Positions 33,543-45,063 of a stretch of 64,000 bases of DNA are shown piece after piece; positions within the stretch are counted from its first letter, which is position 1; each line of letters begins with the position of its first letter. The position numbers and the translations under genes were made by a program. The stretch spans positions 227,760,915 to 227,824,914 of the forward strand of contig NC_081410.1 of the NCBI RefSeq assembly GCF_030272615.1, written 5' to 3'. Source of the DNA: Cryptomeria japonica. Taxonomy: Eukaryota; Streptophyta; Pinopsida; Cupressales; Cupressaceae. A model generated the notes under the pieces. The model ran no database searches. It was given only the letters and a program-made list of their open reading frames with translations, and had not been told where the DNA came from.

Positions 33543-36452
33543 CTGCAACATGGGGAGAAGGGCTCCAAATTCTTCTTTAATCTACTTAAGCACAAACAGT
33601 CCAAGGAAAAGATTGATAGGTTGATCATCGACGGCAAGGAAATTATTGACCTCCCCATCATCAAAGAGGCCTTTGAATTATTCTACAATAATTTGTTCAC
33701 TTCTGAAGATAATGCCATTGCTAAAGACACTAGAGACAAGTACAAAACCTTGATCCCCACTAGGATCTCCCCTGAAGATTCCACCCTCCTCAACCAACGG
33801 GTGTCTGTTGAGGAAATCACTGCTGCTATCAACTCCCTGAAATCTGACAAAGCACCGGGCCCGGATGGCCTCCCTATTGAGTTCTATAAAGCCAATCTTG
33901 AATGGATTGCTAGTGACCTGCATGGTGTTTATTCTAAAGCCTTTGACAATGGAACCCTTGGTGCTAACATTAACAAGGGGACTGTCAAGATGATACCCAA
34001 GGATGGGGATAGGGCCCTCATCAAGAATTGGAGGCCTGTCACTCTCCTCAATGTCTCCTACAAAATTTTAGCTAAAGTTATTGCCCTTCGACTTGAAAAG
34101 CTTCTCCCTAAATTCATCTACCTTACCCAAACAGGCTTTATCAAGGGTAGATATATCCTCAAGAACCTCATTACAAGCTAGGAAGCCATGGATTGGGCTA
34201 GAGCTTCTAACCAAGACACTGCTATGTTTTTGTTGGACTTTGAAAATGCCTATGACTGTGTGGAATGGGACTTTGTCATCATGATGCTACAAGCCTTTGG
34301 GTTCCCGATTGACTTCTATAAATATGTTAATGTCCTGCTCCAGGATGCCTCGGCTCAAATAGAAGTCAATGGATCCCTATCCTAGAACATTCATCTTAGT
34401 AGATCTATCATGCAAGGTTGTCCCCTTGCGCCCGCCTTATTTGTCATTGCGTCAGATGCTTTGTACTATCTTCCTAGGGACAACTCTCTATCCCCCTGTG
34501 TCAAAGGAGTTAAGCTCCCTGATGACTCCAACCTCCTCAACATCCAGTTTGCGGATGATACTGCCCTGTTCCTTGAACTTTCACCTCTGCATATTGACAA
34601 CCTTGTCCAAAAGCTTAAAACCTTTGGTATCATGTCTGGAGCTAAAATCTCCCTTGCCAATTCTACTCTCCTTGGCTGGAAAGAAAAACCCCCTGTCTGG
34701 CTTAGTCCCTATGGGTTTCAGTGAGGAGGCCCCAACAAAATCATCTGGTACCTCGGCATCCCTTTCTCCATTTCTCCCTCTCTTAAAGAGATGTGGCAGT
34801 GGATAAAGAATAAGATTGACAAAAAATTGCATAGGTGGGATAATAAATTCCTCTCCCTTGTTAGAAGAATCCAAGTCTGTCAGAAGATCCTCTCCTCATA
34901 TAGTGTCTACTACTCCTCCACTTGGATGTTCAGTAACTATCAAATCCTCGATATCCAAAAAACCATAAGGCAGTACCTTTGGTCTGATGGCAAAGGTGGA
35001 AAAAAAATGCATGCGGTTAAATGGAAATGGTGTCACATAACTAAGAAAATGGGTGGCCTTGGGCTAAAGGATCTCAAGATCCAAGGCATTGCCCTTGCTA
35101 TGAAATGGATCTTTCATGCCTTAGATGGCATGGAGCCCTGGAAAGTCCTGATTAGAAACAATATTGAGAGAGGTGTCCCTAAGAATGCTAAGTCCTAGAA
35201 AGCCCTTCCCCTGGCTGACCTGGTGGCAAGTCATTTTCCTGTTTCCATGCAAGGCTCATATGTTTTTAAATCCATTTGGAAAGCCTAGGAACATATTAGG
35301 CATCTTATTGACAGCCCTAGTGTTAGCAGCAATGACACCATTCATGGGGAAAGGTCGATCTGGTGGAATCTCCTTCATGCTAATAAACCCCTTGCCCTCA
35401 CGCAAGGCTGCTCGGCCAAGCTTTGGGCCAGTGTCGGCATCAGGGTCTTTGAGGACTTATTTGAGAATGGTGCCCTGCTCAACTGGGAAGAGCTCAGCGC
35501 CTCCTACAATCTCTCGCCCACCTAGAAAAGAACTTACCATATGGTAAAGAATGCCCGTGCCACTCTTGCCTTGCCCGCTAGTACTAATGTAGACTCCCTC
35601 CGGTTCTTGACTCTCAAATGGAAAGATGGCTCTCTCCTACCCAATACTACTTGTCGCGCCATTTATGACATGATCTCTAATGATGACTCTATTATTAATC
35701 ATGTTAACATTCTATGGTACTTGGATCTACCTAACAATTCCTGGTATAAATGCTTTATACGCCTATGGAAAAGTCTGATTCCCCCTAAAATACATGTTTT
35801 AAATGGCAGCTTATTATTGACAGACTCCCGTTAAGAAGAAACCCTCTCAGTATTGATATTTGTTCCATTTGCAGACTTCCTGAGACCGGCAGACACATTT
35901 TCTTTGACTGCTCCTTCGCCAGGGAGGTTTGGTTAATGTTTGGTTTTTGCATTCCTAATCATGTGGATACCTTTAGCATCATTACCGGTTATATTGTTGG
36001 TCTAAAGAAGGACGCTAATATGTTCTGGTTTATCTTATCTTCCTATATCCTTTGGTTCATTTGGAAACTGCGAAATGAGGATAAATTTAATGGCCATGGC
36101 AGGTGTCTTACTGAGTCTCTTCGTAGACACGTTTTTTAAAATTGCTTCACAGGTCTCCTTCGTGATGAATCTCGAAAAGCATAAATTCCTTCAGTTCCTA
36201 CAAGATGGTCACGCCGCTATGTTCATACATGAGATGAAGGATGGCTACGAGTGGAGGAGGCTCGCGAAAAACTAGTCCTCCTTTGAAAAGGCTTTAAAGA
36301 AGCTGCTTAAAGAGATCAACAGTAACAGGATGCTCGAGGCTGACCACGTTGCCATGCTGGCTCAGATCCAAGACCGGAAGAAGACGATTTGGATGGAAGG
36401 GGCCCAAGGGTGGACCACATGGATCGATCCTCTCGATCACTTTCTGCAGTAG
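33543..36452 (+). pseudogene. LINE P2 ORF2, RT, zf-RVT and tail
   Basis: Continues in frame from the endonuclease. RT: LQHGEKGSKFFFNLLKH, KAPGPDGLPIEFYKA, TVKMIPKDGD, WRPVTLLNVSYKILAKV, TGFIKGRYIL, LLDFENAYDCVEWDF, MQGCPLAPALFVIASDA and an intact FADD at 34548-34559. Then a thumb region (WYLGIPFSISPSLKEMWQWI), zf-RVT (RLWKSLIPPKIHV ... CSICRLPETGRHIFFDC) and a tail (WFILSSYILWFIWKLRNEDK; FLQFLQDGHAAMFIHEMK). The natural stop is probably TAG at 36450. In-frame stops at 33540, 34179, 34383, 34722, 35196, 35286, 35523 and 36273. The frame shifts at about 35797 and returns at about 36130. No RNase H. Confidence 0.88.
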
Positions 36453-36607
36453 CGCTCTGGCTCTCCCTTTACATTGTTCATTTTTTTATTTCAGATTGCT
36501 CTCTAGTAATGTAACGCAAATCCTCGGTGGTTTTGGTGGTTGAGGCGTTGCCTCCCCTGTTTTCAACTATCTGTATTTTGTTTACTCTCGATCTTTAATA
36601 TAAAAAA

Positions 36608-36618
36608 AGTATGGTTGT
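36608..36618. repeat. Target-site duplication of LINE P2, right copy
   Basis: AGTATGGTTGT, identical to 30369-30379, follows the A-run of LINE P2. Confidence 0.85.
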
Positions 36619-37168
36619 GTTAAATCATGATATTCACCATATGAATGCTTTTGATTTTTAGAGGACCATACAATTATCTTAATCAAACTATGTAAGACCA
36701 TCTCAAAAAATTTGTTAATTAGATGTATAGATAAACAAGGAATTAGCATTTCAATTTTACTTTGAAGGTGTTTATTGTTCATAATTCACCAAAACTATGA
36801 AAAAATAATAAGTTCCATTTTACTTTATTTCAACTCCAAGGATAATAAACATGAGGTTGAATAAATGAAAACAACTTATGTTATAGCATAAATCAATTTA
36901 AAGGATATGAATTGTAAGCAACTCTTTACTCCATAACAATACCTTGGATTGTATTACACCAAATGTTATCATAGTTAGATAACAATAGTTCAATAAGTAA
37001 TTTTGTGTAAGTCATGAGTTGTCATTTAGATGATGTAGAACATCTTCCAACTTATCAATTCAACTAGGTGTTACAATGTTGTTCATTTACAATTAGCCCT
37101 AAATAAATAAACAAAATAGTTATTTCCTCTGGTTGAAATGCAATTTCACTTAGTATGTGTCAAGTAAT
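36619..37168. other. Spacer between LINE P2 and P3
   Basis: About 550 bp of AT-rich DNA with no gene, repeat or RNA signal recognised. Confidence 0.5.
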
Positions 37169-37182
37169 TTAGAAATTCTTTT
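37169..37182. repeat. Target-site duplication of LINE P3, left copy
   Basis: TTAGAAATTCTTTT, identical to 43418-43431. Confidence 0.92.
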
Positions 37183-37213
37183 GGCAGAATTATTAAATAT
37201 CTTCATTTAGGAG

Positions 37214-38997
37214 ATGGCGTCGGTTGAGGTCTCTATGAGTGCAGGCTGGAGGAAACCCTAGCCGAGCTCCTTTCACTCAGCTCTGTGTGTCTCAGTGAAG
37301 GCGATTTGCGCAGGTGTTGGGCAGAGTGTGGGGTGGTTGTCTGTGTGTCTAGGTGACGCAGTGTGGGGGTAGTGTGGGCTACCCTCACCCCTCTTTTTCT
37401 CTTTTCTTTTTTTTGTTGGCGTTTGCTTCCGGCTAGTTGCTTGTTGCAGCGGTGGCGGTTCTGGTCGGAGGATGGGTGATAGTGGATTAGGCGGTTCTCG
37501 CTGGGGTTTTTTTTGGTTGCATGGTGCAGGTTGGGCTTCCGATCTTGAATACAGCTGGAGCTATGGGATCTTCTTATCCGATTTTGAATACGGCTAGAGA
37601 TATGGGGTCTTCTCATCCAATTTTGAATACGACTGGAGTTGTGGAGTCTTTTGATCCTCCATCTTTTCTACATGTGAAAGATAAGGAGCATAATAGAAAT
37701 TATTTTATAAGGAAGGGATATATGTGTGCCTGGAAAGAAGCCAGGATCAACATGTCTTGGTTATTCAACCGGACACAATCTCGGAAGACATATCTTATTG
37801 GAGCAATCATGCTCTTATCTGCAAATTCATGGGTTTACGACTTTCTCTGTCTGTTTTGGAGTCTTGTTCTCGCTGAATCTAGAACCCTGAAGGAGAGATG
37901 GAAATTTTATTGGCGACCAATAATTGTTTTGTGGTTGTTTTCTCTTGCATGGCTGATAGGATTAAGGCCTTTGAGGGTGGACCTTATTTTTCAATCAAGT
38001 GGGGCTTTTTATAAAGCCTTGGCATGTTGGTTTTAACTCAGTAGAAGAACTCCCGTCAAGGGCCCCGGTTTGGATCCGACTTCCGAGGCTTCCACTAGAA
38101 TTTTGGAAGAATGATATCCTACACTATTGCACTGTTACTAGGCAAGTCAATTGGAACGGCTTCTCATACCCTGGATAGAAAGGTAATATCCTTTGCATGC
38201 ATTTGTGTTGAAATTGATCTTAACAATCCTTTCCCAGATTCGATTGAGCTACGCCTTGGATCCTCTTCTTGGATCCAACCACTGGATTATGAGACTCTCC
38301 CCTTTAGATGTCGCATTTGTCATGAGTATGGTCATCTATAGAGGAAATGTCCCTGGTCTAATCCGACATTGAATACTTCTAATGTTGCCTTTGGTTATGA
38401 TCCTAAGAGGGATAAAAGGAAAACCCCTTTTAGGATGGTAATGTGAATAAGGAGAGTTTTATCCCTATTAAACCTCGAAATAAGGGAAGAGGACAGAAAA
38501 AAACCTTTAATGATAGACAGGATGATGTGCACTTTAACAGATTTGATATTCTAGAGGATCTCTCTTAGGAGGAAGGTGTTCCTATGGAACTTTCCTTGGG
38601 GGTGCAGTTTGTGGAGGGAGTAACTACGGAGAAGGAGGGGAATGATAATCAAGATTTGCCAACAAAGGATCAACGAGATGGGCCAATGGACATAGATGTG
38701 CACATTTAGGGCCAACTTGGCCCTATGTCAGGAGTGATGCTGGGGTCAAAGGATGAGGCTGTTGTTGGGACACAAGATCCTGCCTTAGTTAAAGGGGTTG
38801 CTAACGCTAGGAGGACCAATAAGTCTTCTCATGTCTTAGGCTTGCATCAAAAATCTCTAAAAAAGGGACCTTCAAAGAAATCTTTGAGGATTGGCCGCAA
38901 GACCGATCAAGAAAAGGTGAAGTTGATTGGGGATACACAGGTGGAATCTGGGTCGGTGAAAACCATTGAATCGCATTTCTCACAACCCCTGAAATGA
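37214..38997 (+). pseudogene. LINE P3 ORF1 (DUF4283 plus CCHC), broken
   Basis: Nucleic-acid-binding ORF1. A start-like ATG at 37214 is followed by an early stop; the readable protein begins around 37521 with imperfect repeats (ILNTAGAMGSSYP, ILNTARDMGSSHP, ILNTTGVV). DUF4283: FFNQVGLFIKPWHVGF, ELPSRAPVWIRLPRLPLEFW, LLLGKSIGTASHTLDRKVIS, CVEIDLNNPFPDSIELRLGS. Zinc knuckle CRICHEYGHL then RKC (CX2CX4HX4C with a TAG in place of one spacer residue at about 38339). Frame changes near 37885, 38000 and 38100. The C-terminus is basic and ends at 38997 just before ORF2. Confidence 0.82.
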
Positions 38998-39745
38998 TTG
39001 TTTTATCTTGGAATGTGATGGCTATGGACAACATCCCTAGACAAAAGGTTGTTCATGATTTGTTTAGATGTTTGTGTTCGGATTTGGTCTTCATTCAGGA
39101 AGTGAAGTTGACCGTAGATGGTTTGTTGGAGAAGGCTCCTGGTATTTGGCCACGTGGACTTTGTTAGTGTGTTGGTGCTTTTGGGAACTCATGTGGATTG
39201 GCTTGCTTTTGGGACCCTAGTAAGATTTCCCCTCTCTGGTGGATTTCATGTTGATTGTTTCTATCTATGGTGTCATCAAGTTTGGATTCAGGGGAGATCT
39301 ACCTATTTTCCAATGTTTATGCTCCTACGAATCTCCTAGATAAGTCTCTTCTCTAGGAGCACAGTAAATTTGTTTGATCTCCTATGCCTTATCTTCCCTT
39401 GATTGTGGCGGGAGACTTTAATGCAATTTGTAGTTTGGAAGAGAAAAGAGGGGGTGTTTTAAGACTAGAACCCTCTTCTTATCTTCTTAACATGAATATT
39501 GAATTTTTAAATGTTAATGATGTGAAACCAAACAATGGAACTTTCACATGGAATAATAGAAGATGTGGTGAGGAGGCTATCTCATAGAGGCTAGATAGAT
39601 ATCAGGTTTCTACTTTCTGGATTAGTGATAGACGGGTTACTTATTCAGAGATCTTAGATTAAAGAGGTTCAGACCATTAGCCGATCAAACTCTTTGTGAC
39701 CTCCCTCTGTCTGCCCAAGAATCCTTCCTTTAAATTTCAGTTTAA
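38994..39745 (+). pseudogene. LINE P3 ORF2 endonuclease, broken
   Basis: Starts MIVLSWNVMAMDN at 38994, four bases before the ORF1 end. Endonuclease motifs: SWNV, VFIQEVKLT, LFSNVYAPTNLLDKSL, LPLIVAGDFNAICSLEEKRG (39394-39453), PNNGTFTWNNRRCGEEAIS, RLDRYQVSTFWISD and GSDH with PI after a stop. Stops and frame changes at about 39165, 39230, 39340, 39585 and 39660. Confidence 0.82.
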
Positions 39746-42210
39746 TGTGTCTTAGAGATCCCTCTCTTCAGGATTTAATTTCTACTTGGTGGCACCAAGG
39801 TAAACCGGATCATGGTAGACCCATGCATTCCTTTGTCAAAAGGTTGCAATTTGTGAAATACAAGCTAAAGAGATGGAATAGGCAGGTATTAGGGAACCTC
39901 CATTATAATAGAATTGCTGCTCAAGCTCGACTGGACAATGTCACTCATTTAATTCGGGACCAGGGTCTTACCTTGGATCTGAGCAGGAAGGAATCCTCAA
40001 CTCTCAAGGATCTTAAGGAATGGGAACTTAAGGAGGAAACATTTTGGAAACAAAAGTCTCGTAATGACTGGCTCCAGGAAGGAGATAGGAATACGACTTT
40101 GTTTCATAACTGTGTGAGAGCCCGCAGGAATAATAATTGTATTTCATCTCTGTTGTCTCTGGATGGTTCTAACCTTTCTTTGAAAGTTGTCATTTCTCAG
40201 GAGGTCTTGAGGCACTATTCTACCCTATTCACAGAGGACTCTTCCCCAATTGAGGAGAAGGAAACTACAATTTTGGATTGCATTCCTTCAAATGTTTCTC
40301 ATAGAATGAATGATGACCTCACCCACCCTATTGATATTCAAGAACTAGAGAGAGTAGTATTTAGCATGAAGAAAGGTAAAGCTTCGGGCCTAGATGGTTT
40401 TCTTATTGAGTTATTTTAGGAATTCTAGGAGATAATCAATCTTGATCTTCTTGAGGAGGTCCAAGAATCTTATAGTAGCAAGAAGATGTTGAAAGCTATG
40501 AATGCTACTTTCTTGGCCCTTATTCTGAAAAAAGAAGGGGCTAATAGGCTAGATCAATTTAGGCCCATTGCCCTATGCAATGTTGTTTATAAAATCATTA
40601 CCAAACTTATTGATGGCTTCCTTAAGGGATGTCTCAAGGATCTAATCTCTGAAAAGCAGGGGGGATTTGTTGTTGGAAGACAAAGTATGGACGGGATCGT
40701 GATAGCAGTGGAGGCTATTCATTATATGGCTTTGTCTAAGGAGAAAGCTATGTTTATCAAGCTTGATATGGCAAAGGCTTATGACAGGGTGAAATGGTCC
40801 TTCTTGCAGCAGGTGTTGTTAGCTTTTGGTTTTTCTAGTGATTGGGTTAATTGGATTGTGAGTTGTGTCACCTCTACTTCTTTTTATGTTCTTATCAATA
40901 GAGAGACTTATGAATTATTTATGGCTTCTTGGGGCCTCCGATAGGGAGATCCTCTATCTCTGTATCTATTTATCATTCTTGCTGAAGGGTTGGGGAGGTT
41001 CATTAAGTCTCAAGTACAACATGGATTGATTCAAGGTTGGAGATGGGGTAATGGGATGCCTCCTTCCTCACATCTCCAATTTGTTCACGATATTGTTCTG
41101 ATGGGTATGGCTAGAATTAATGAAGTAAATAATTTCAGGAAATCTTTGGACATTTATTTGGCTACTTCGAGGCAAAGGATTAATGAGGATAAGTCTTCCA
41201 TTTTCTTGTTTAACACCCCTCGGCTTATTCAAAGTAGGATTGCTTGTATTCTTAGATTTCAAATTGGTACTCTTCCTATGGTGTATTTGGGGATTCCTTT
41301 GGGTTTGGGATCTTAGCACAGGGATCTTTGACAAGATATCTTGGAGAAATTCTGAAAGATGGTTGGCCATTGGACCTTTCAATGGCTCTCTTTTGTTGGC
41401 CAGGTGATTCTTTTGAAGGGGGTGGTGCAGGCTCTGCCTCTTTACAGATTTTTTGTGTAAATTGCCCCTTCTAGTTTTGTGAAGTAATTTGATGCTTTGT
41501 CGCGACAATTTCTTTGGTCTAGGAATCTTTTGTCGGCTGAATGGAGTTTGGTGAAGTGGGACTCACTTTTTAGACCAAAGCAGGAAGGGGGCTTAGGTCT
41601 TCTCATTGTTGCAATGAATAATATGGTTTTAGCTACTAAGCTTTCTTTGTGATGGTGCACTTGTCAGAACCAGAGATGGGCTAATATTTTATCCCACAAG
41701 TACTTATGGGGCACATGCAGAAGTGAAATCCCTAAATACCCTCTGGTGGGGAAGGGGTCCATGATTTGGAACACTTTAAAGAGAAGAGATAAGCTCATCA
41801 AGGATGGCCTTTTTTGGATATGCTACAGCGATGTTGATGTTCTATTTTGGTTGGATTCTTGGGATGGTCATCCCTCGATCATTTCTCAGTTTTTGCATGT
41901 TCAGCCTTTGTGTAATATCTTTACTAAGGCTGGTTGGTGCAAAGTGCAAGATTTTAAGTAAAATAGTTTACAGGGTCAAGTGGAGGTTTACTGTTGGAAA
42001 GAGCCCCAAGATTGGCCTGTGGGAGGCTCTGAGGATGATCGGCAAGAGCTTGTGGCAATACTTGCAGGGAGACTTTGCAGCTCCCTTAAGGGGAATGATA
42101 TTTTGGCCTGGGGTCCAGACCCAAAAGGTAGGTTCTTTGTTGCCTTCGGGTACCTTAAGTTGGACAGACAATTGTATGGTAGAGAGAGCGTAGTTTGGTG
42201 GAAGCGGGTT
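39745..42210 (+). pseudogene. LINE P3 ORF2 reverse transcriptase, active site changed
   Basis: RT with ESSTLKDLKEWELKEETFWK, RNDWLQEGDRNTTLFHNCVR, KGKASGLDGF, DQFRPIALCNVVYKIITKLI, GGFVVGRQSMDGI, IKLDMAKAYDRVKWSFL (motif A Asp present) and GDPLSLYLFIILAEG after a TAG that replaces Gln (motif B). The FADD box is FVHD at 41080-41091, losing one catalytic Asp. Then ASRQRINEDKSSIFLFNTP and MVYLGIPLG. Stops at 40417, 40426, 40942 and 41314, frame changes later. Not catalytically competent as read. Confidence 0.87.
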
Positions 42211-43284
42211 TAGAACAAATTTTCATGGCCTAAGTGGAATCTTTTTCTCTGGTTGGTAGCCCAAAATAGATGCTTGACTTGGGATAATTTGAGTAAACAT
42301 GGATTTTAGGGTCCGTCAATCTGTGTCGTACAAAAATTATGAAGAGAATTCTTCTCATCTGTTCTTCAGTGTCCCTACTCAATGGGGATTTGGCATCTCT
42401 AGTGGGAGTTTTGGAATCATTCTTGTGTTCATGTCACCTCTCTCGTAGAATCTTGGGAAAGCTTGGATAGGCCTCCTACCCAGACTCCTTTTCTCCAAAT
42501 TGCGTGGACAATTGATCCCTCCTTTATAATCTGGAATCTTTGGCTTGAGAGGAATCGAAGAATTTTTCGAGGGGTTGCTTTAGATAGAAATTTCTTGTGG
42601 TAGAGGTTTTTTGATAAGCTTAGAGAAACTATTGTGGCTAAGTGTGATATCTCGATTATTGTTCCTCCTGAGGATTTAGATGTAGTTAGGAGGTTGAATC
42701 TAGTTGACTATGACGAGAATTCTCTTATTAGCAAGAAGTTGAGGAGGGCCAAGCAGAAAGTTTATAGAGAGGGGAGATGGTTGCCTCCCCCAAAGGGAGT
42801 TTTGAAAATTAATACGAATGGTTCTTTCAGGGGGAACTCAGGTTTGGCAGGTATTGGAGGTGTTGGCAGAAACAGTTGTGGCAAGGTTGTGTTTTTCTTT
42901 TCTATATTTGAAGGGCTTCACTCGAATAACCTTATGGAAGCCTTGACTATTCTCCATGAGATTGAGAGAGGTTATGCTCTTAGGTGGAGAAGGATTGCTT
43001 GTGAATCTGATTTACAGATAGTGATTGACATGTTGAACACTTTGCGTCTCAAGGAGGTTAATTGGGAGCTTGTTGCAGTGGTTGGACAAATCTTGAATGT
43101 GTGTTCTTATCTAGATTTTATCTCTTTTAAGCATATCCCTCATGAATGGAATAGGGTTGCCGATTGCTTGACCAAATGGGCCACTGAGAACCTAGGAGGG
43201 TGGAATATTGAGGGTTGGGGGTTCCTACCTCCAAAGCATTTGGATGTTCTGAACAGGTTAATAAAGGATGACCAGATGTTGTAG
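42211..43284 (+). pseudogene. LINE P3 ORF2 zf-RVT and RNase H, catalytic Asp changed
   Basis: zf-RVT remains near 42220-42400 (FSWPKWNLFLWLVAQNRCLT; W, then DNLSKHG). RNase H from 42634: WLPPPKGVLKINTNGSFRG, where the first catalytic Asp of the usual NxDGS is Asn (NTNGS, about 42810-42832); GLAGIGGVGRNSCGKVVFFF; NNLMEALTILHEIERGYAL (Glu present); RIACESDLQIVIDMLNTL (Asp present); HIPHEWNRVADCLTKWATEN. The frame is open for 216 codons to TAG at 43282. It would remove RNA from the cDNA hybrid. Confidence 0.87.
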
Positions 43285-43417
43285 GTTTTATTTTGGGAAG
43301 TTTCTTTGGTACCTTTTATTTGTTGTTGTATGGTCGCATTTGTGGGCTTTTAGTCCTCTGCTTTGTATTCCTGGTTTTCCTTGACTAATATTTTACCCTC
43401 TTTTAAAAAAAAAAAAA
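43285..43417 (+). other. LINE P3 3' UTR and poly(A)
   Basis: T/G-rich tail after the ORF2 stop, ending TTTTACCCTCTTTT then 13 A. No ORF3 is present here, unlike in LINEs M1-M4. Confidence 0.85.
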
Positions 43418-43431
43418 TTAGAAATTCTTTT
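43418..43431. repeat. Target-site duplication of LINE P3, right copy
   Basis: TTAGAAATTCTTTT, identical to 37169-37182. Confidence 0.92.
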
Positions 43432-44688
43432 CACTTCTTTAGTTTCTTTAATAGCAATTTGCTTGATACTGTAAATCTTTATACCAATTCAACTAAATAG
43501 TTTCAAATTTTGTTTTTAAATTCCATCTACTTCTTTTATAGTCAATTAATTTAATTGATATCATTAGATAAAATCATTTGTTGTATTGATAATATCTTAA
43601 TTTATCTTTTGAAAATACAATTTGAATTAGCTTGATTTTCAATTGAATTTATTCTTGTGGATTGTGAAGAATTTAATATTTATCTAGTTGAAAGATTAAT
43701 ATTTTGTTTCAAAATTTAGTGCAAAAAGTCTTAAGGATAACTTCAAATGATTTGTTTTTAGATACTTTCATTTTCTAGTTAGACAACCTAAACAAGACTT
43801 TAGGAAAAAGCTAACAACATTGAATATCAATGGTGTCTTTGGCTTGTATTTATGGGTAATATTGTCACACTTTGAGCTACTAGACTTGTAGCCAATAAAG
43901 ATACAACAAGTTTGGGGCATCATCCCTATACATTGTCGAGGTGAAATAAGATACACAATGTTGTGTAAAATCTAAGAAACGGGTAATCTTCATTGGATTG
44001 AAAATTAAAAATATAATTCAAATGAACCAAAATGACATTAGATTAAACAAATTAAAAACCATCACATAGGTTAATAAGAACTTCACATAGTTCTTTTTTC
44101 ATAAGTGATTGCTTTTGAGTTTCAATTGGGTTAATAAAATCATCATAAGAATAGAACTATTGTTACTTCGTTTAAGGGGTGTTATACTATTTTATTAGGA
44201 TTAGACGTTAGATGAAAATAGTAACCAAGTATTGGTTATGTTGAGCAATTACTTATGAATGTAAATGCTTCCCATCATGGATAGTAGTAATAGAGGAACT
44301 ATTTGAGAAGAAAAGATCCTTAGAGAAGGTTGCATACCACATCAAGAATTTCTTAGAAAACAAAACTACATATGTATTGCACCTTGATCTCAATTGAAAG
44401 TGGTGTATGTAGGCATTATGATGAACAAGGGAGGTTAACAGTATGCAAGGGTTCAAATATAGGGTGGGTTGTATTAAACACATATAATATTAACTTGAAC
44501 AATAATAAAAGATTAATCATTCAAGAAAATCATTTGATTAAGGGTGAAATCTCTAAGATAAATTGTATTTTGTATAGGATTTCTTGATTTTGTGAGACTT
44601 TAGGTCAAATTTCAAGGCAAGTTTCAAGAATTTATCTGATAAATATATTATAGTCTTAAAGATAGTAACCTCGATGTGCACTCCCAAT
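43432..44688. other. AT-rich spacer
   Basis: No gene or repeat ends recognised. Short open stretches on both strands have no domain. Confidence 0.5.
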
Positions 44689-45020
44689 GTTAGAGCATAT
44701 TTAGCTATTAGTTGCTTTTTTACAACTAGCTTTTCTTTTTTGCTCAAGTTCACTTAGGAGTGCTTATTTTAGTTGTGCACCTAAGTTAGATTTTATACAT
44801 CTAGTTTAGATAGAGTTGAGCTTTATTTAGCTCCTGATGCTTGCACTTTTTTATCCATGTGCTTTCTTTATAAGCACCTCGTTGTACAATTGTAACTCAT
44901 CTTGTAATTTTGTATTCTTTGCTTTTGAGTATATATAGCATTCTTTAACGCAACTCTCGTTTGTGGAAGGTGTTCTTGTTTGTCGTTTAATCTTGCAGGC
45001 TTGTGTTGCAAAATTCAACA
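44689..45020 (+). repeat. Ty1/copia-type LTR (332 bp)
   Basis: Starts TGTTAGAGCATA and ends AAAATTCAACA (TGTT...AACA), directly followed by the canonical tRNA-Met primer site TGGTATCAGAGC. A TATA box (GTATATATAG) lies near 44930. The region is oriented plus as a 5' LTR. No Gag or Pol is readable downstream, so only the LTR and a short leader remain. Confidence 0.88.
44929..44938 (+). promoter_or_regulatory. TATA box of the copia LTR
   Basis: GTATATATAG about 240 bp into the LTR and 80 bp before its end, the expected core-promoter site. Confidence 0.6.
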
Positions 45021-45063
45021 TGGTATCAGAGCTTTGAAAATTCAACATGGTATAAGAGCTTTG
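45010..45063 (+). repeat. 27-bp tandem duplication across the LTR end and PBS
   Basis: Units 45010-45036 and 45037-45063 each contain the LTR end TTCAACA, then TGGTAT(C/A)AGAGC, then TTTG. The second copy differs by one base (C to A in the PBS). Confidence 0.93.
45021..45032 (+). other. Primer-binding site TGGTATCAGAGC
   Basis: Perfect match to the plant initiator-tRNA-Met primer site used by copia elements, adjacent to the LTR end. A second, one-base-changed copy is at 45048-45059. Confidence 0.9.

Larger units (their letters stand above)
30380..36607 (+). mobile_element. LINE P2 (plus), near full length, 11-bp TSD
   Basis: About 6.2-kb non-LTR retrotransposon with ORF1, endonuclease, RT, zf-RVT and a C-terminal tail but no RNase H domain. 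It ends in AATATAAAAAAA and is flanked by AGTATGGTTGT on both sides (30369-30379; 36608-36618), the A at 36608 being shared with the poly(A). It is the best preserved copy of the P1/P2 lineage. ORF1 and ORF2 meet at a TAATG stop-start. ORF2 is broken by eight premature stops, seven of them CTAG. Confidence 0.9.
37183..43417 (+). mobile_element. LINE P3 (plus), full-length type, 14-bp TSD
   Basis: A 6,235-bp LINE with ORF1 (DUF4283, CCHC), endonuclease, RT, zf-RVT and C-terminal RNase H, then a 3' UTR ending in a 13-A run (43405-43417). The 14-bp duplication TTAGAAATTCTTTT flanks it exactly. Its sequence is unlike P1/P2, and it carries RNase H, so it belongs to another lineage. Several stops and a changed RT active site make it inactive. 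Confidence 0.93.
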
